From Dimorphilus gyrociliatus (Eukaryota; Annelida; Polychaeta; Dinophilidae), in assembly GCA_904063045.1 (NCBI GenBank), contig CAJFCJ010000019.1, forward strand, positions 62,001 through 126,000: DNA of 64,000 bases. Reading direction: 5' to 3'. Every line of letters starts with the position of its first letter. Position 1 is the first letter of the stretch. The notes beneath the pieces were generated by a model. It saw only the letters and a program-made list of their open reading frames with translations. It made no database searches and had not been told where the DNA came from. Position numbers and translations under genes: made by a program. Below are positions 45,218-56,521 of this stretch, one piece after another.

Positions 45218-47620
45218 CTAGATAACGTTTTGAAACGGTTTATTTTCTTCTTTTTTCAAATTGTTCATTTGCTTTTTTCTTGATTGATGAACTGCTAAGG
45301 TTACCATAAAAATAAAAGCAGCTATAATATATAATCCAGGAAAAGTTATTATTAATGCTACTCTTAAATTAACAGCTTTTCTTATAGGCGTGACAAAAAG
45401 GTTCATATTACCACCAATAATCTATAAAAATTTAGAGATAGCTTACAGAATATTCAGAATTAATCAACTGTTTACCTGAATAATAAAGAAGTAAACAGCT
45501 ACAGAAGAGGCTGTTAAATCATTTGGAACCAAATCGATTACGAGGGCAATACAAACTCCTATCCACATCTCTCCAAACAAATATGCAAATATATGCGCGA
45601 TCCAGGTCCACGGATACGGTAAAAGTAAAGTTCCAATCTGGCATGGAGCGCTTACTATAAGACAAGATATCACTACAGTTAATCTTGATTTTATAACTGA
45701 ATTTTTCCGATCTTTTGAAGACAACTTATCCGAAAGAAATCCACCGGCAAAAGCTCCTAGTGATCCAAAAATTAGAGGTATCCAAGACATCCATTGTTCA
45801 ATCTAAGAGAGAAAGGAAGTATTTTATTACCAGTTCATCTACATGTCCCAAATGATGCCTTAAACCTCCGCTCTGCCTTTCTCCCTTAGCGCTTAACTAA
45901 ATAGAACTTTTTGGATAGAAACTTTTGATAAAACAATAAATTAGAATAAAAAAATCCCGCAGAAAGTAAGATCTAGTTGAAAAAAGTCTAATTTGGACTG
46001 TAGGTTTTTAAATTGTTGGTTCTAATTCTCTTTTTCAGCGGCACTTGACACTTAAATCTGCTTTACTTACATTTACAGAAGGATGATATTGATTGAAGAA
46101 ATTACGAATGTTGTATGCCCACACAATACCAGCGCCATTTCTTAAAGCCCCACCGAAGCATAAGAGTAGTAAAACTGGATCGATAAAGTGTTTAACCGAT
46201 ACTTTTAATTTGGAAGCCATTGTTGATAGCTGCTCCAGAGCTTTCTAGAAGAATTATAAATGTTTAAAGCTTATTAATTTAGGAGGAGACGAATTGTTTC
46301 TAAATACTATACAGTATTTATATCAAAACTAACGGAATCATCATCGTTTTCACCTCTTGATGGATCTTTGACAGTTAATAATATTACAATTCCAATAAGT
46401 ATTCCGGGACTTCCAGCAATAAAATATACCGCCTTCCATCCTAGTTTCTTTTCAGCTATCAATAGGACAAAAGTCAAACTGTAACCGAGATAAACTCCCC
46501 AATTATAGAATCCCAAAGCAGCTCCTCTATAAGGCTTCGATAGTTAAGAGAAAAATAATATGTTTTGTAATGAAGAATACGTAAGGAGTGTATTAATATT
46601 AATCTATATATTCGATAGATTAAAATTTTCGATAAACAGGGATTAGCATTAAAAAAAAAGTAAAAGTACACTTTTTATACCTTTGGAAAATAATTTGATA
46701 TAAGACTTGCACAAAATGGAACGCAACCTGCCGAACTAAAAATAAAGGAAACGTAAGAAAAGATAAATTATCCAACAGATGGCATTAGTAAAATTTTAAA
46801 ATCATGTGAAAGATGTTATGTGGCCAAGAAACCATACTACTTTATGATTTATATTTGTTATTACTTATGCTTAATTGACATATTAGAAAATTAATTTTCG
46901 TAAAGTATACTTACAAAATTCCTAATAATAATCTTGTTAGAGCCAAATGCCAGTATTGAGTAGAAAAGGCACACAGAAAGGTCATTAAACTCCAAAAAAT
47001 GGCACAAACACCTAGTATAATCTTTCTATTAATGTTATTCAATTCGGAAATTAAACCTGTGTTATTATAAGACACTTTTTTAAATATGATAAATAAATAT
47101 CTCAAAGAAACTATGAATGGAAAAACCGTGTATTACTACCTAAGGGGATTCCTGATAGGCTAAATAGTACAATATACAATGGACCGGCAAGAAGTTGATA
47201 TGAAAGACCGGTTCCTAAATATTTCCAGTAACATGCATTTGGATCTTTGTTTTGTTCACACCAAATGCTGTCGTTTCTTTGACAAAACTTGTCCGTAATC
47301 GTTAAATTTAATGTGCCTGAGAAGTAGCTTTTATTCTTCACTGAACATTCCTTGTCGCCATATTTAATATCTTGCGCCATGCTATTATTGGTAGCTACTA
47401 GTGAAAATCTTTATTCCAAAGAGGAAAAAGTGAATTTTTAGCGTTTATTAGCTTAAGATACAAGAATATTTTAAATGATAACTAACGTGTTACATTGATT
47501 AACCATATAAGCCAACATTAATAAGGATAGAACATAAAGCGAGTATCGGTTTTTTCTTAAGAACTTCTTAATATTATTGTTTTGAGGCTTGTCTTCACTC
47601 AATTTAAAGTTGTCCGACAT
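45218..47620 (-). CDS. Major facilitator superfamily transporter, spinster-like
   Basis: Twelve-span membrane carrier. Eight minus-strand exons (47620-47494, 47397-47140, 47056-46915, 46735-46681, 46534-46313, 46244-46071, 45802-45476, 45421-45218) total 1509 bases, 502 aa. The N-terminal cytosolic stretch MSDNFKLSEDKPQ leads to TM1 (SLYVLSLLMLAYMVNQ). A large Cys-containing extracellular loop follows (TDKFCQRNDSIWCEQNKDPN). The TM2-3 loop has GIPLG, then ELNNINRKIILG, a variant of the MFS GxLxDRxGRR motif. TM5 has PYRGAALGFYNWGVYLGYSL and the TM8-9 loop FAGGFLSDKLSSKDRK, the second MFS motif. The C-terminus is basic and cytosolic. Topology and motifs resemble spinster-type carriers (sphingosine-1-phosphate or lysolipid transport), but the substrate cannot be read from sequence. 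It is convergent with the Cys-loop receptor gene, 18 bases between the ends. Confidence 0.87.
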
Positions 47621-48063
47621 TTTTATACGATGAAGTAATTAAATTGGATACCTGTTAATGTTTTTAAGTAACCAAGATTAAACATCCACAGAGTTCATAA
47701 AAGAGAAGCATGCGAATAACACATTTTGCAATAAAATGCAGCACACTATGTCTATAATCAATAGCGTATAAGCGTGTAATAACTTACCGATCTTTGTTAA
47801 AACTTATATCCGATAAGAGAATTTGATTAATCACGTGTTGATTAACTCAATTATTAAGAATTAATATTGTTATTGTTTATAAACAATAAAGTGTACTTGA
47901 TGAAGTATTCTATAAGATTTGAGTATCCAATTATAACAGTTTTATAAAAATCTAAATAACACACAACTTCTTAATCTTTCTACGTTTCACATAATCAGAA
48001 TGACAGTCACACTTGAAATTAGGTCTGAGGCTAGCCTAATGTCTATTTATATACCATATGCTG

Positions 48064-48067
<4 letters not shown>

Positions 48068-48096
<29 letters not shown>

Positions 48097-48097
48097 G
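48068..48097. repeat. (TA)n microsatellite
   Basis: Near-perfect TA dinucleotide run. Confidence 0.9.
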
Positions 48098-48402
48098 GAT
48101 ATTTACGCTGTTTGTTTAACATCTGATTGTTAACAACCATTTTCTTAGCGATTGATGAGTCTTTAATCGCTTTGTTACGTAATTACCTTGGCCTATTTTT
48201 TCCGAATAGCTTTCCAAGTTTACATACGACAATAACCGTTGATACATAGTATATAACTATCTACATGTGCCGTATAAAGTTGCGAATTGCATGAGGATGA
48301 TTGAAGGGAACATAGATTAGAGAATTAATTATCCTTTTCCTGCCCTTTAAGCGTTTAATTTATTTATCTCTGATGATCTGTTTTATGTATAAAGATAGGG
48401 AG

Positions 48403-48439
48403 AAAGAGAGAGAGAGAGAGAGAGAGCGAGAAAGAGAGA
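48403..48439. repeat. (AG)n microsatellite
   Basis: AG dinucleotide run with a few interruptions. Confidence 0.85.
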
Positions 48440-48701
48440 GTAAAGAGGGAAAAAAGAAAAAAGTCTTTTTTATAATTGTAAATATTTATTTTTTTTTTCA
48501 TTATCCTTTTAAAAGGTGATGAATAATTTGTTTCAGACAACAAAAATAGATTGAGGGAAAATATAGAAGTGATGGTAAGGAGACGTGTAGGAAAGTGAGG
48601 TAAGCGTGAAGGGTGGGGGAGGAGGCGAAAAGAACGATAATTATAGGAAAAAGAAAGAAATTTATAGAAAACTCAAAATTGAATAGAGAACATAAATATT
48701 T

Positions 48702-49168
48702 TCATAAGTTCTTTCGGTAATACTTTGCCAGATAGCATAATCTATCGATATCGATATGTGGACAACGAACCGGCCATGAACGACATTGTTGGCAAGCTGC
48801 AATAGCCACTGATATTAAATTCGTTCGTTTTTCACTTCGTAAATTGTTGGAATCATCAACTGGAAAAAAGATAAAATAATGAGTTAATGCATTGTGTAAT
48901 TTATTTAAAAAAGAATATGAAGAAGAAGAAAAGAAGAAGAAGGAGAAGAAGAAGAAGAATAAGAGAATTAACTAATTAAATAAAAGAAATATTAATAATA
49001 AGAGACTGAAAGCATAAAAAAAGAATTAGAAAATAGTAGAATATTTATAAATATTAGATTAAAAAGGAAAGAGAAAATATACTAGAAAATATTACCGTAA
49101 GTAGCCGAAGCTAAGTTTGAAATTAAGCAAAATAAAAGACAAGCAAATACAACTTCTTTAGTCGACAT
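48702..49168 (-). CDS. Small secreted cysteine-containing peptide precursor (76 aa)
   Basis: Two minus-strand exons (49168-49096 and 48859-48702) join in phase to 231 bases. The first encodes a clear signal peptide (MSTKEVVFACLLFCLISNLA, then SATY). After it come DDSNNLRSEKR, a dibasic KR that could be a prohormone-convertase site, and a 40-residue product with four cysteines, CxxC...C...C (AACQQCRSWPVRCPHIDIDR, then LCYLAKYYRKNL). A TATATATAAAGG box on the minus strand (about 49247-49260) lies roughly 80-90 bases upstream of the ATG. Each exon is below usual gene-finder size. The architecture fits a neuropeptide, hormone, antimicrobial or toxin-like precursor. I do not recognise a family, and the four Cys could form two disulfides. 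The intron (236 bases) contains a GAA-type repeat. Confidence 0.68.
48917..48960. repeat. (GAA)n-type purine repeat
   Basis: Imperfect AAGAAG/GAAGAA repeat inside the intron of the small secreted peptide gene (plus-strand reading). Confidence 0.8.
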
Positions 49169-50899
49169 TTTTTAGTCAACAGCTAAAAGAGTAATCCTTC
49201 ACGGTCTTTTGTTTCTATTCTAATATACACTTTTAAATAATCTCCCACCTTTATATATACATGTGTGTGTATATATATAAATACGTTTATGTATGGAAAT
49301 TTAAACGTATAACATAAATTAATAATATATTAAAAATATATATAATTATGACGTATATTATAGAAAGCGTTACCACGCAAAAAGAATATGTTTATCGTTA
49401 AAGTAGCCAATAGACGATCGACTTTAATTTGTTTTTCACTTCAAAATTATTTTGTTTGATACGTAAAACTTAAAAAAACAAAAAAGAATAAACTCCCCCT
49501 TAAAGGTAAGTATATGATAACCTGATTAAAAATAACATTTAACTGATTAATTATTCATAAAAGCTTAAAAAGAAAGTATTGTATATAAAATATATAAAAA
49601 AAAGAAAGATTAATTAGTGGTAATTGATGGAAAGTAATTGTTATTATTTCATTTTCACGTATATTTATAGTGAAATATACAGTATCTACTTTATATCAAA
49701 ACTTTTGATAAAGCTAATATCGAATAGAGAGTATGAAAATTAACAATAAAATCTAATCAGTTAGAGCATTTATTAATCGGTTTATATAGATGAATATTGT
49801 TATTTATTTTCTAATAGGATATTCCCAAATAAGTCAAAAGTTTTCATTATTCAAATATAGTATATACACTAATATATATATTTATATACAGTATAATAAG
49901 TATATACGTTTATATACGAAATATCTTTACTTCTTTGCTTGTATAGAAAAACAACCGCTTTCACTACACATCCTTCAATCCAAATAATAGGGCTGACATA
50001 TAAGACTTATTACGGTATTCAGTCCTTTAAAGAAGCAAAAGAGAAACCCTAAGTTTATTCTATAAGAATGAAATTAATGCATGCTGGAAAGTTATATTTA
50101 GTTGAAAAATTGGCAAAAAAGGAAATAATAATCTTATATTAAATTAAGCAAAGACAGTAATCTTAGTCTCTAAAATTAGTGAACCAATCATCATTCAATA
50201 CAAGAGATGGAGATTCTTTTTTAAGTATTAGAAGCAACTAAGTACTCTCTATAATAATTATATCCTATAAAAATGACAAGGAAGTGACTAATCATTTATA
50301 AAATGATATTATAGCTAGTTGAAACTGACTATAAAAGTTTTTTATACTTTTTATTCATATAGCTTTCATATACGATATATAGAACATTAAATATAACGGC
50401 TTGTAGCAAAATTAAAGAGGTAATATAATTTTCTTGTCCAGGTAACCATACCAATTATTTTTAAAAGTCCCGCTAACATATTGTCTTTTCTTTTAATTAA
50501 GTATTTTTATCTTAATAGTTCAATGCTCTTAGTACAATAGCTCAATACTATATAGGAGATCTATAAGAGGGGTGGGGGATGGGGAGGAGACGTACTAAAT
50601 TTCTATTGCAATCTCATCAACATACACCATGTAGTATATACCAATATATTATACATTGCATGTAGTTAGGCTTATATAGTAAAAATCTCGTTCTCTTATA
50701 GTAACAGAGTGATGTTTAAAAAGAGTCATCGAGTGTACACGTAGAAAACTAAGTAGGGAGCATTTATTGAAAATGGAAAGGGAAAAAAAAAACAGTACAG
50801 AGTACAAAGTATGTAGAGCATCCCTACAAGCAGACCATTTCGGTTCTCTACATATCTGTAATATGATAGTATCTCTTGTCGATAGACTACAAACAAGTA
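49169..50899. other. AT-rich intergenic interval
   Basis: Promoter of the minus-strand secreted peptide gene at its left edge (TATA about 49247-49260). Further right only AT-rich DNA and a G-rich patch at about 50570-50590 (GGGGTGGGGGATGGGGAGG). Frames 49790-49987 and 50649-50917 overlap on both strands and are not supported. Confidence 0.5.
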
Positions 50900-53800
50900 A
50901 TGGCCGCAAATCGACAAAAAATATTTTCTTTTTCGAGTTTACCTATTATTCTACTAATTACTTGCTCAGCCTCTTTACTTGAAAGATCAGCTGGTCAAGG
51001 GTTAGCAATCGATGATTTACTGGCACTTATCGATGAAGATATGATAGAGCAATTCTTCGGACAATTGGAAAATAGTGATATGAATGTTGATGAATTTTTG
51101 TACAAGATGCGAGATTTAATGAAAAATTTACGAAATGTCACTGGAAGCGACATTTTACAATTGATTCAATCTGAATTAAACCAAGAAAATATGGAGGATA
51201 TCTCTAAAATTGTTGTTAGGAATATTCTCACTACTGAGCTGCAGTGCAATTATGATTTGAAGTCTGACGCTGACAATAGACGCCTGGCGGAACGATGCGA
51301 ACAAGAGTTATTAACACTTTATCAATCTAATGAAACGTGGGCTTGGTCAAGTAAGCTAGTACAAGAAAAATTTTATTGAGACCTTTGTCAGATAATTTTC
51401 TGTTATTCAGTGTTAGATTCCAATGGTAAAGGCAGCTTTTCATCTATGTTGGCCCAAGGGGAATGGTTAGGAGAATACGATCAGTGTAAAAGTGTTTCGG
51501 GTCGTATTTCTGCAAATCGAACGCATACAGAACTGGAATATTTTAATGGTCATTACTTAAAAATTACTGTAAGAGGATTCTTGGGCCTAGAACAATCATT
51601 GGATAGAATTAAGCTAGGATTTTGCGCCACACCTAGTTGTAAAAAGTTCTTTGAGAGAAAGAAAAAATGTAACACGTATTTTTTTTTATAAAACTTAAAG
51701 TAATATAGTGATATACGTTCTAGTTATTATTCGCGATGATAGCTGCAAGTACGAATTGGCGAGAGGTTTTGTCGAAGTGGAAAAAGATCAACCGCCTTTA
51801 ATTAAAGATGTTTCGGCAATATTTGGCATGTACGATTACAGTCTACAGAAACATTAAACTTCATTATTTATATTAAATTTCGTAGATTTTTCTTCTCCTC
51901 CTTCACTGTACTCGTTATCTTTGGTACTGTGGCTGATTATATAGTAGAAAATCATTGTGATGAAGCGAGAAAGGCAAAGATCATAGAGTGTACTTGACAC
52001 CTTTATTTGTCTCTCCAAGAGAGAGAAAAAAATTTAACTATTCTTCTTTTTCCTAAAGGTACTACCTACAAAGTCATCTGTGCGTTTTCGGCCTATACGA
52101 ATCTATCAAAACTGTTGGATGCTAGACATAGCCAGAATAGTTTTACGGCTATACACGGAATCAGGGCCATAAGTATTAGTTGGGTGGTACTCGGCCATTC
52201 CTATTTATTATGGATAGATAGAGCTGGTGAATAAATCGGATAATAGTTTATAATAGGGAACATTATATTATTCTTTATTTATAGGTAATAGAATGGAATT
52301 TTTAAAATTACCGCAAAGTTTAGCTTTTCAAGCAATATTAAATGCTAATCTTTCCGTTGATACATTCTTTGTCATCAGTGGATTTTTAACAACATATCTC
52401 TTTATTAAAGAACTTAAGAAACGAGGCAAAAAATTCATAAATATTAAAACAATACTACTCTTCTTTCTACATAGGATTTGGCGGCTTACACCATTCTTAG
52501 CCGCTACCATTATTTTTTATTCAACAATCTTGCCAAGATTAAGAACAGGTCCAATTGAAATGAGCTATAGACGTAAAGCTGGCAATGGTTTAGGTGACTT
52601 TGGTCTTTGCAAAACCTATTGGTGGAGGAATATATTATATATAAATAACCTTTTTAAAGCATCAGAATCAGTAAATATTTTCTATATATAGATTTATTAT
52701 CTAATACTTTTTATTAATTTTCTCAGTGTCTCGGACACACCTGGTATCTATGTGTTGACATGCAATTATACATATTCTTGGGAATAGGTTTATTCATATA
52801 TGCTTTGTACGTATTCCTACTTTTATCATTTTAAATTATCATACCGCATTTAGAATCTCTTTTATTTCATTGAATTATATAAACTTATTATAAGTTAATA
52901 AAGAATAAGTACCCTTTCTCTTTACATGTTTTTTTCTATCAGTAAACCGATGATAACAATTGTCTACTTGTTTGTTTTGTTTGCCGTTCATTTTATAGCG
53001 AATCCTCTTCTCTTAGGAAGTATAATGTCAGTTGAAAATTTTCCTTTTTTTTTTAATATAAAGAGTTATAAAGTATAATGTACTTTCAGCGATAATGATG
53101 GACAAATTAGCTTTAAAAAACAACGTGTGATACACGAGAGCATTTATGTTAAACCTTATACGAGGGTTGGCCCGTATATTATTGGGGTTTTTCTTGCTTA
53201 TGTTATGCATATGAAGAAGCATAAAAGAATATCAAGTATTTTCATTCTTCTCGGATGGATATTTTTCTCTTCATGCGCTATAATTTTACTTTACGCTAAA
53301 TGGACTGATGCTAGTAAACATTTTACACCATGGACATTAGCAGAAAGAAAAGCGTACGAAACTCTAAATAGACCAGTTTGGGGACTTTGTATAGCTTGGG
53401 TAATTTGGGCATGTCATGAAAATTACGGTGGTTTTATTAATCAAATTGTTTGTATAAAAGAAAAGGAAATATTAAAGCTTTAATTAAATTGATAATCTTT
53501 TTCAGTTATCTTCTATATACTTTATCCCTCTCAGTCGGCTAAGTTATGGTATTTATCTAACTCATTGGACCGTAATAACCTACGTTTACATGACTGCAAG
53601 ATATAAACGCTTTTTCTCCCACGCTAACGTCGTAAGTAACAAGATTTTTTATTTTAATTTAGACTTTGAAAATCATTTAATCATCTGGCTTTTCCTCATA
53701 TTAACAGTTCTATGACTTTGTGTCAAACATGACGTTAACAATAATCTTATCGACTTTATTCTCTCTGACCTTCGAATTCCCTTTCGTAAAATTAGAGAAA

Positions 53801-53941
53801 ATATTATTGGCCCCGGTTAGAAGTTCAAAGAAGAAATCAAATGATGAAGATTATAATAAAAGTTTATCTGAAACTGACAACAATACTAAGGCAAACCTAT
53901 TGAAAGAGGGTGCAGTGATAATAGGAAAAGAAGTGCCCTAA
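50900..53941 (+). CDS. Nose-resistant-to-fluoxetine (NRF-6)-like membrane acyltransferase
   Basis: Multi-pass membrane protein of the acyltransferase-3 family with an N-terminal extracellular NRF domain. C. elegans NRF-6/NDG-4 relatives affect lipid and drug uptake; the chemical reaction is unproven. Eleven exons (50900-51350, 51411-51638, 51724-51829, 51886-51989, 52059-52226, 52285-52670, 52727-52806, 52943-53026, 53090-53447, 53506-53631, 53708-53941) total 2325 bases, 774 aa. Signal peptide FSSLPIILLITCSASLL. NRF hallmarks: MLDSNGKGSFSSMLAQGEWL, then GEYDQCKSV, and LKITVRGFLGL. Acyltransferase hallmarks: FTAIHGIRAISISWVVLGHS, NLSVDTFFVISGFLTTYLF, HRIWRLTPFLA, CLGHTWYLCVDMQLYIF, YVKPYTRVGPYIIGVFLAYV, PLSRLSYGIYLTHW. 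The catalytic His of the RAxxxxxVxxxH-type segment is present. The C-terminal tail is cytosolic and charged. The donor of exon 2 has two in-phase options. Confidence 0.93.
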
Positions 53942-54079
53942 GGAATTATCATCTAAGACGACAGGTGGCGCAGTAAAGTCGTCAAGTTTAATTTAGAACC
54001 AGTATTCTATATTGCGTGTGCGATTTTAATTTTTTTGTTGGCTGCATAACGTAAGGAAATATTGACTTAAAAGGCTTCG

Positions 54080-54151
54080 ATATATATATATATATATATA
54101 TGTATACGTAGAATATATTATAATATATACATATATATATATATATATATA
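54080..54151. repeat. Two (TA)n microsatellites
   Basis: TA runs at 54080-54102 and 54129-54151 separated by a TA-rich spacer. Confidence 0.85.
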
Positions 54152-54360
54152 AAGCTGAATATATCTGTTTTATTTCTGTTGAAATTATGAGTATAAAGTG
54201 ACTTTTATATAAAGAAACGCCTGATTAAAAATCATTGAATATAAAGCAAACTACAGTAGTCTTTTATATATTAAATACAAAGGAAAATTTTGATTTATTA
54301 TTAATATGGAACAATTCGCTTGAATGGTCTTTATCGTAGGGAGCAACTAAAAGCAGGATA

Positions 54361-54361
54361 C

Positions 54362-54388
<27 letters not shown>
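54361..54388. repeat. (TA)n microsatellite
   Basis: TA dinucleotide run. Confidence 0.85.
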
Positions 54389-54393
<5 letters not shown>

Positions 54394-55575
54394 AATTATA
54401 TGACGCGTTTGAAGGCATCACTACCAGCGCAAGGAGAGGCGCTGGCCGATAGCATTGTATTTTTGAAGCTATAAATGGAGACACCAGCTAAACAGGTGAC
54501 GATTTTGTTGTAAATTTTGTTGATTTTATTGTTTGTATAACGTTTTCATATAATATCTAAGCTATTGCACGTGTTGTTTTTTTTTAACATAGAGATGTTA
54601 TATATTACAAATAAGTAGAGTATACGTATTCATTAGAGTTAAATCTCTTTATCTAATACTAATTTTTAATGAAAATGAAAAGAGTCTTTACCTTATAAAA
54701 AGTTTTAAATAATAAATCATTAAGATGTGTAATTGTTTAAAATAAGAATAATATATTATTTATTAATTATACAATATATTTGATTATAACAATCTCTTTT
54801 ATTATTTAAAAGTAAAATTAAATATTATTTCTAATTAATGTATTATTAAATTGAAGGAACATTCTTATTTTGTACCTATATTTTAATTAAGCTATTTGTC
54901 TAGCTAGATTCAGGTAGTATCTTGAAGTATAAGAAGTAGTAGGGAGAAATGTAAAAGAAGTCTTCTTTTAATAATAATGATTTTTTTTTTGTGTTTTCTA
55001 TTCCAAATGGAAAAATAAAACTCTATCTTTCTTTTACCTTACTCCTAATTTTTTCCAACGTTTAGATATTTAGAATTGTCTATCATTTTTATTGAATTAT
55101 GCATTAAATGCCAAAAGATGTTCCCTTTATCAACTATCTAATATTATTTTATTTATATTATAGTAAATACTAGTCAATTCATTTATAAAATCTAATTAAT
55201 TTTATTCGCTATTAATATAAACTAAAAGCTTAGGAAACGTCAAAAGTATTTTATGTGCGAAGCCTAGTATATACAGAATATACTTCATATACACTTTGTA
55301 TAAATATACATATATAAATCTCTCTTTCAATGTAAAAGGTATATAAATATATCAATCATCTTTATCTCTTTGTTTCTCTTTCCCTGTCTTTGCTATTATA
55401 ATTTTATGTTTTGTCTGGGTTAATGTACAAAATAAGTCATAGTTTCTCTAACTTTTACCAATACTTTTAAAAGAGAAAACTTACTCTTAATAAAGGTGAG
55501 TTTTTCATTAAAGAGCTTCATTAATTAACAGGTTTTTTTTCTGCAAAATACAAAAATAGATTTAACAGAAACATG

Positions 55576-55610
55576 GAGAGAGAGCGAGAGAGAGAGAGAG
55601 AGAGAGAGAG
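55576..55610. repeat. (AG)n microsatellite
   Basis: AG dinucleotide run with one CG interruption. Confidence 0.88.
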
Positions 55611-56521
55611 TTTAAGAGTGGGTAATCAAGGAAATATAGAACAACGCCCTTAAAAAAAAATAATAAAACAAAATACTATATAAAGTTATTTATACAACAG
55701 TATTAGTATACATTGTATCTATATATATATATATATATATTGTCTTCGAGTGCTTTAACAACTACTTTTGCAGAATGTTTTACCTTAAAAGAATTAAAAG
55801 AGGGAGAAACAAAATTAAGAGTAAATTATCCGTCGTATATACTGGAATAGAGTAATTAAACTATGTGTAAAAAACACTTGTAGAGAGTTTATAAATACTG
55901 AGAATAGATAGATAAGCGAAACGCGATATACTATATATAAAATCGTACTATTATCGATTTTATTGATAGTTTATGTTTTATTAAGATAAGAAGTGATGGA
56001 CACTCAGTTATCATCTCAATACTTTTAGTATATACTAATAGATATCTTAGGCAAAATATTTATTGAGCTATTGATTTATTAATTATATAATATCCAAATT
56101 GAATAGACTTTTACGATTAACCAACGAATAGATATTTCAAAATAATCTTCACTTTCCCAAAGGAAGGAAAGTAATACAAAGAAAGAAAGAGAGAGAGAGA
56201 GAGAGAAAGAAAGAAATAGGTAGGATATAGCAAAAGATGAATAATAAAAAAACAAAGGGCTATGTAGTAATGATGATTATGTGAAAAGAATATAAGAAGA
56301 ACAATGACATAAAGTACTTTAGTAAAATATGCAAAGATTTTGGTTAATGCACTTAAATTCATTTTTTTTGTATAAGACTGCAAATTTGGAACGCATTAGA
56401 AGAAAGAATGATAAAAACACATAATATTGAAGAAAAATAAGAGATTAATAATGATCATAAAAGGCAGCAGCACTCTTAGAAGGATTATCACAGAAAAGCA
56501 TCATCGACTATAAATATTTGT

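Larger units (their letters stand above)
47621..48701. other. Intergenic DNA with microsatellites
   Basis: AT-rich. Carries a (TA)n tract (about 48068-48097) and an (AG)n tract (about 48403-48439). A purine-rich stretch around 48540-48660 abuts the 3' end of the small secreted peptide gene. No other gene is supported. Confidence 0.6.
53942..56521. other. AT-rich intergenic interval with several microsatellites
   Basis: No gene seen in 2.6 kb. TA runs lie at about 54080-54102, 54129-54151, 54361-54388 and 55720-55740. AG runs lie at about 55576-55610 and 56186-56206. The frame at 56117-56383 is the complement of an AG run and is rejected. Confidence 0.6.

Noticed and set aside
48403-56206. 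Dinucleotide and GAA repeats as possible CRISPR or satellite arrays
   Set aside because: Simple microsatellites without spacer structure.
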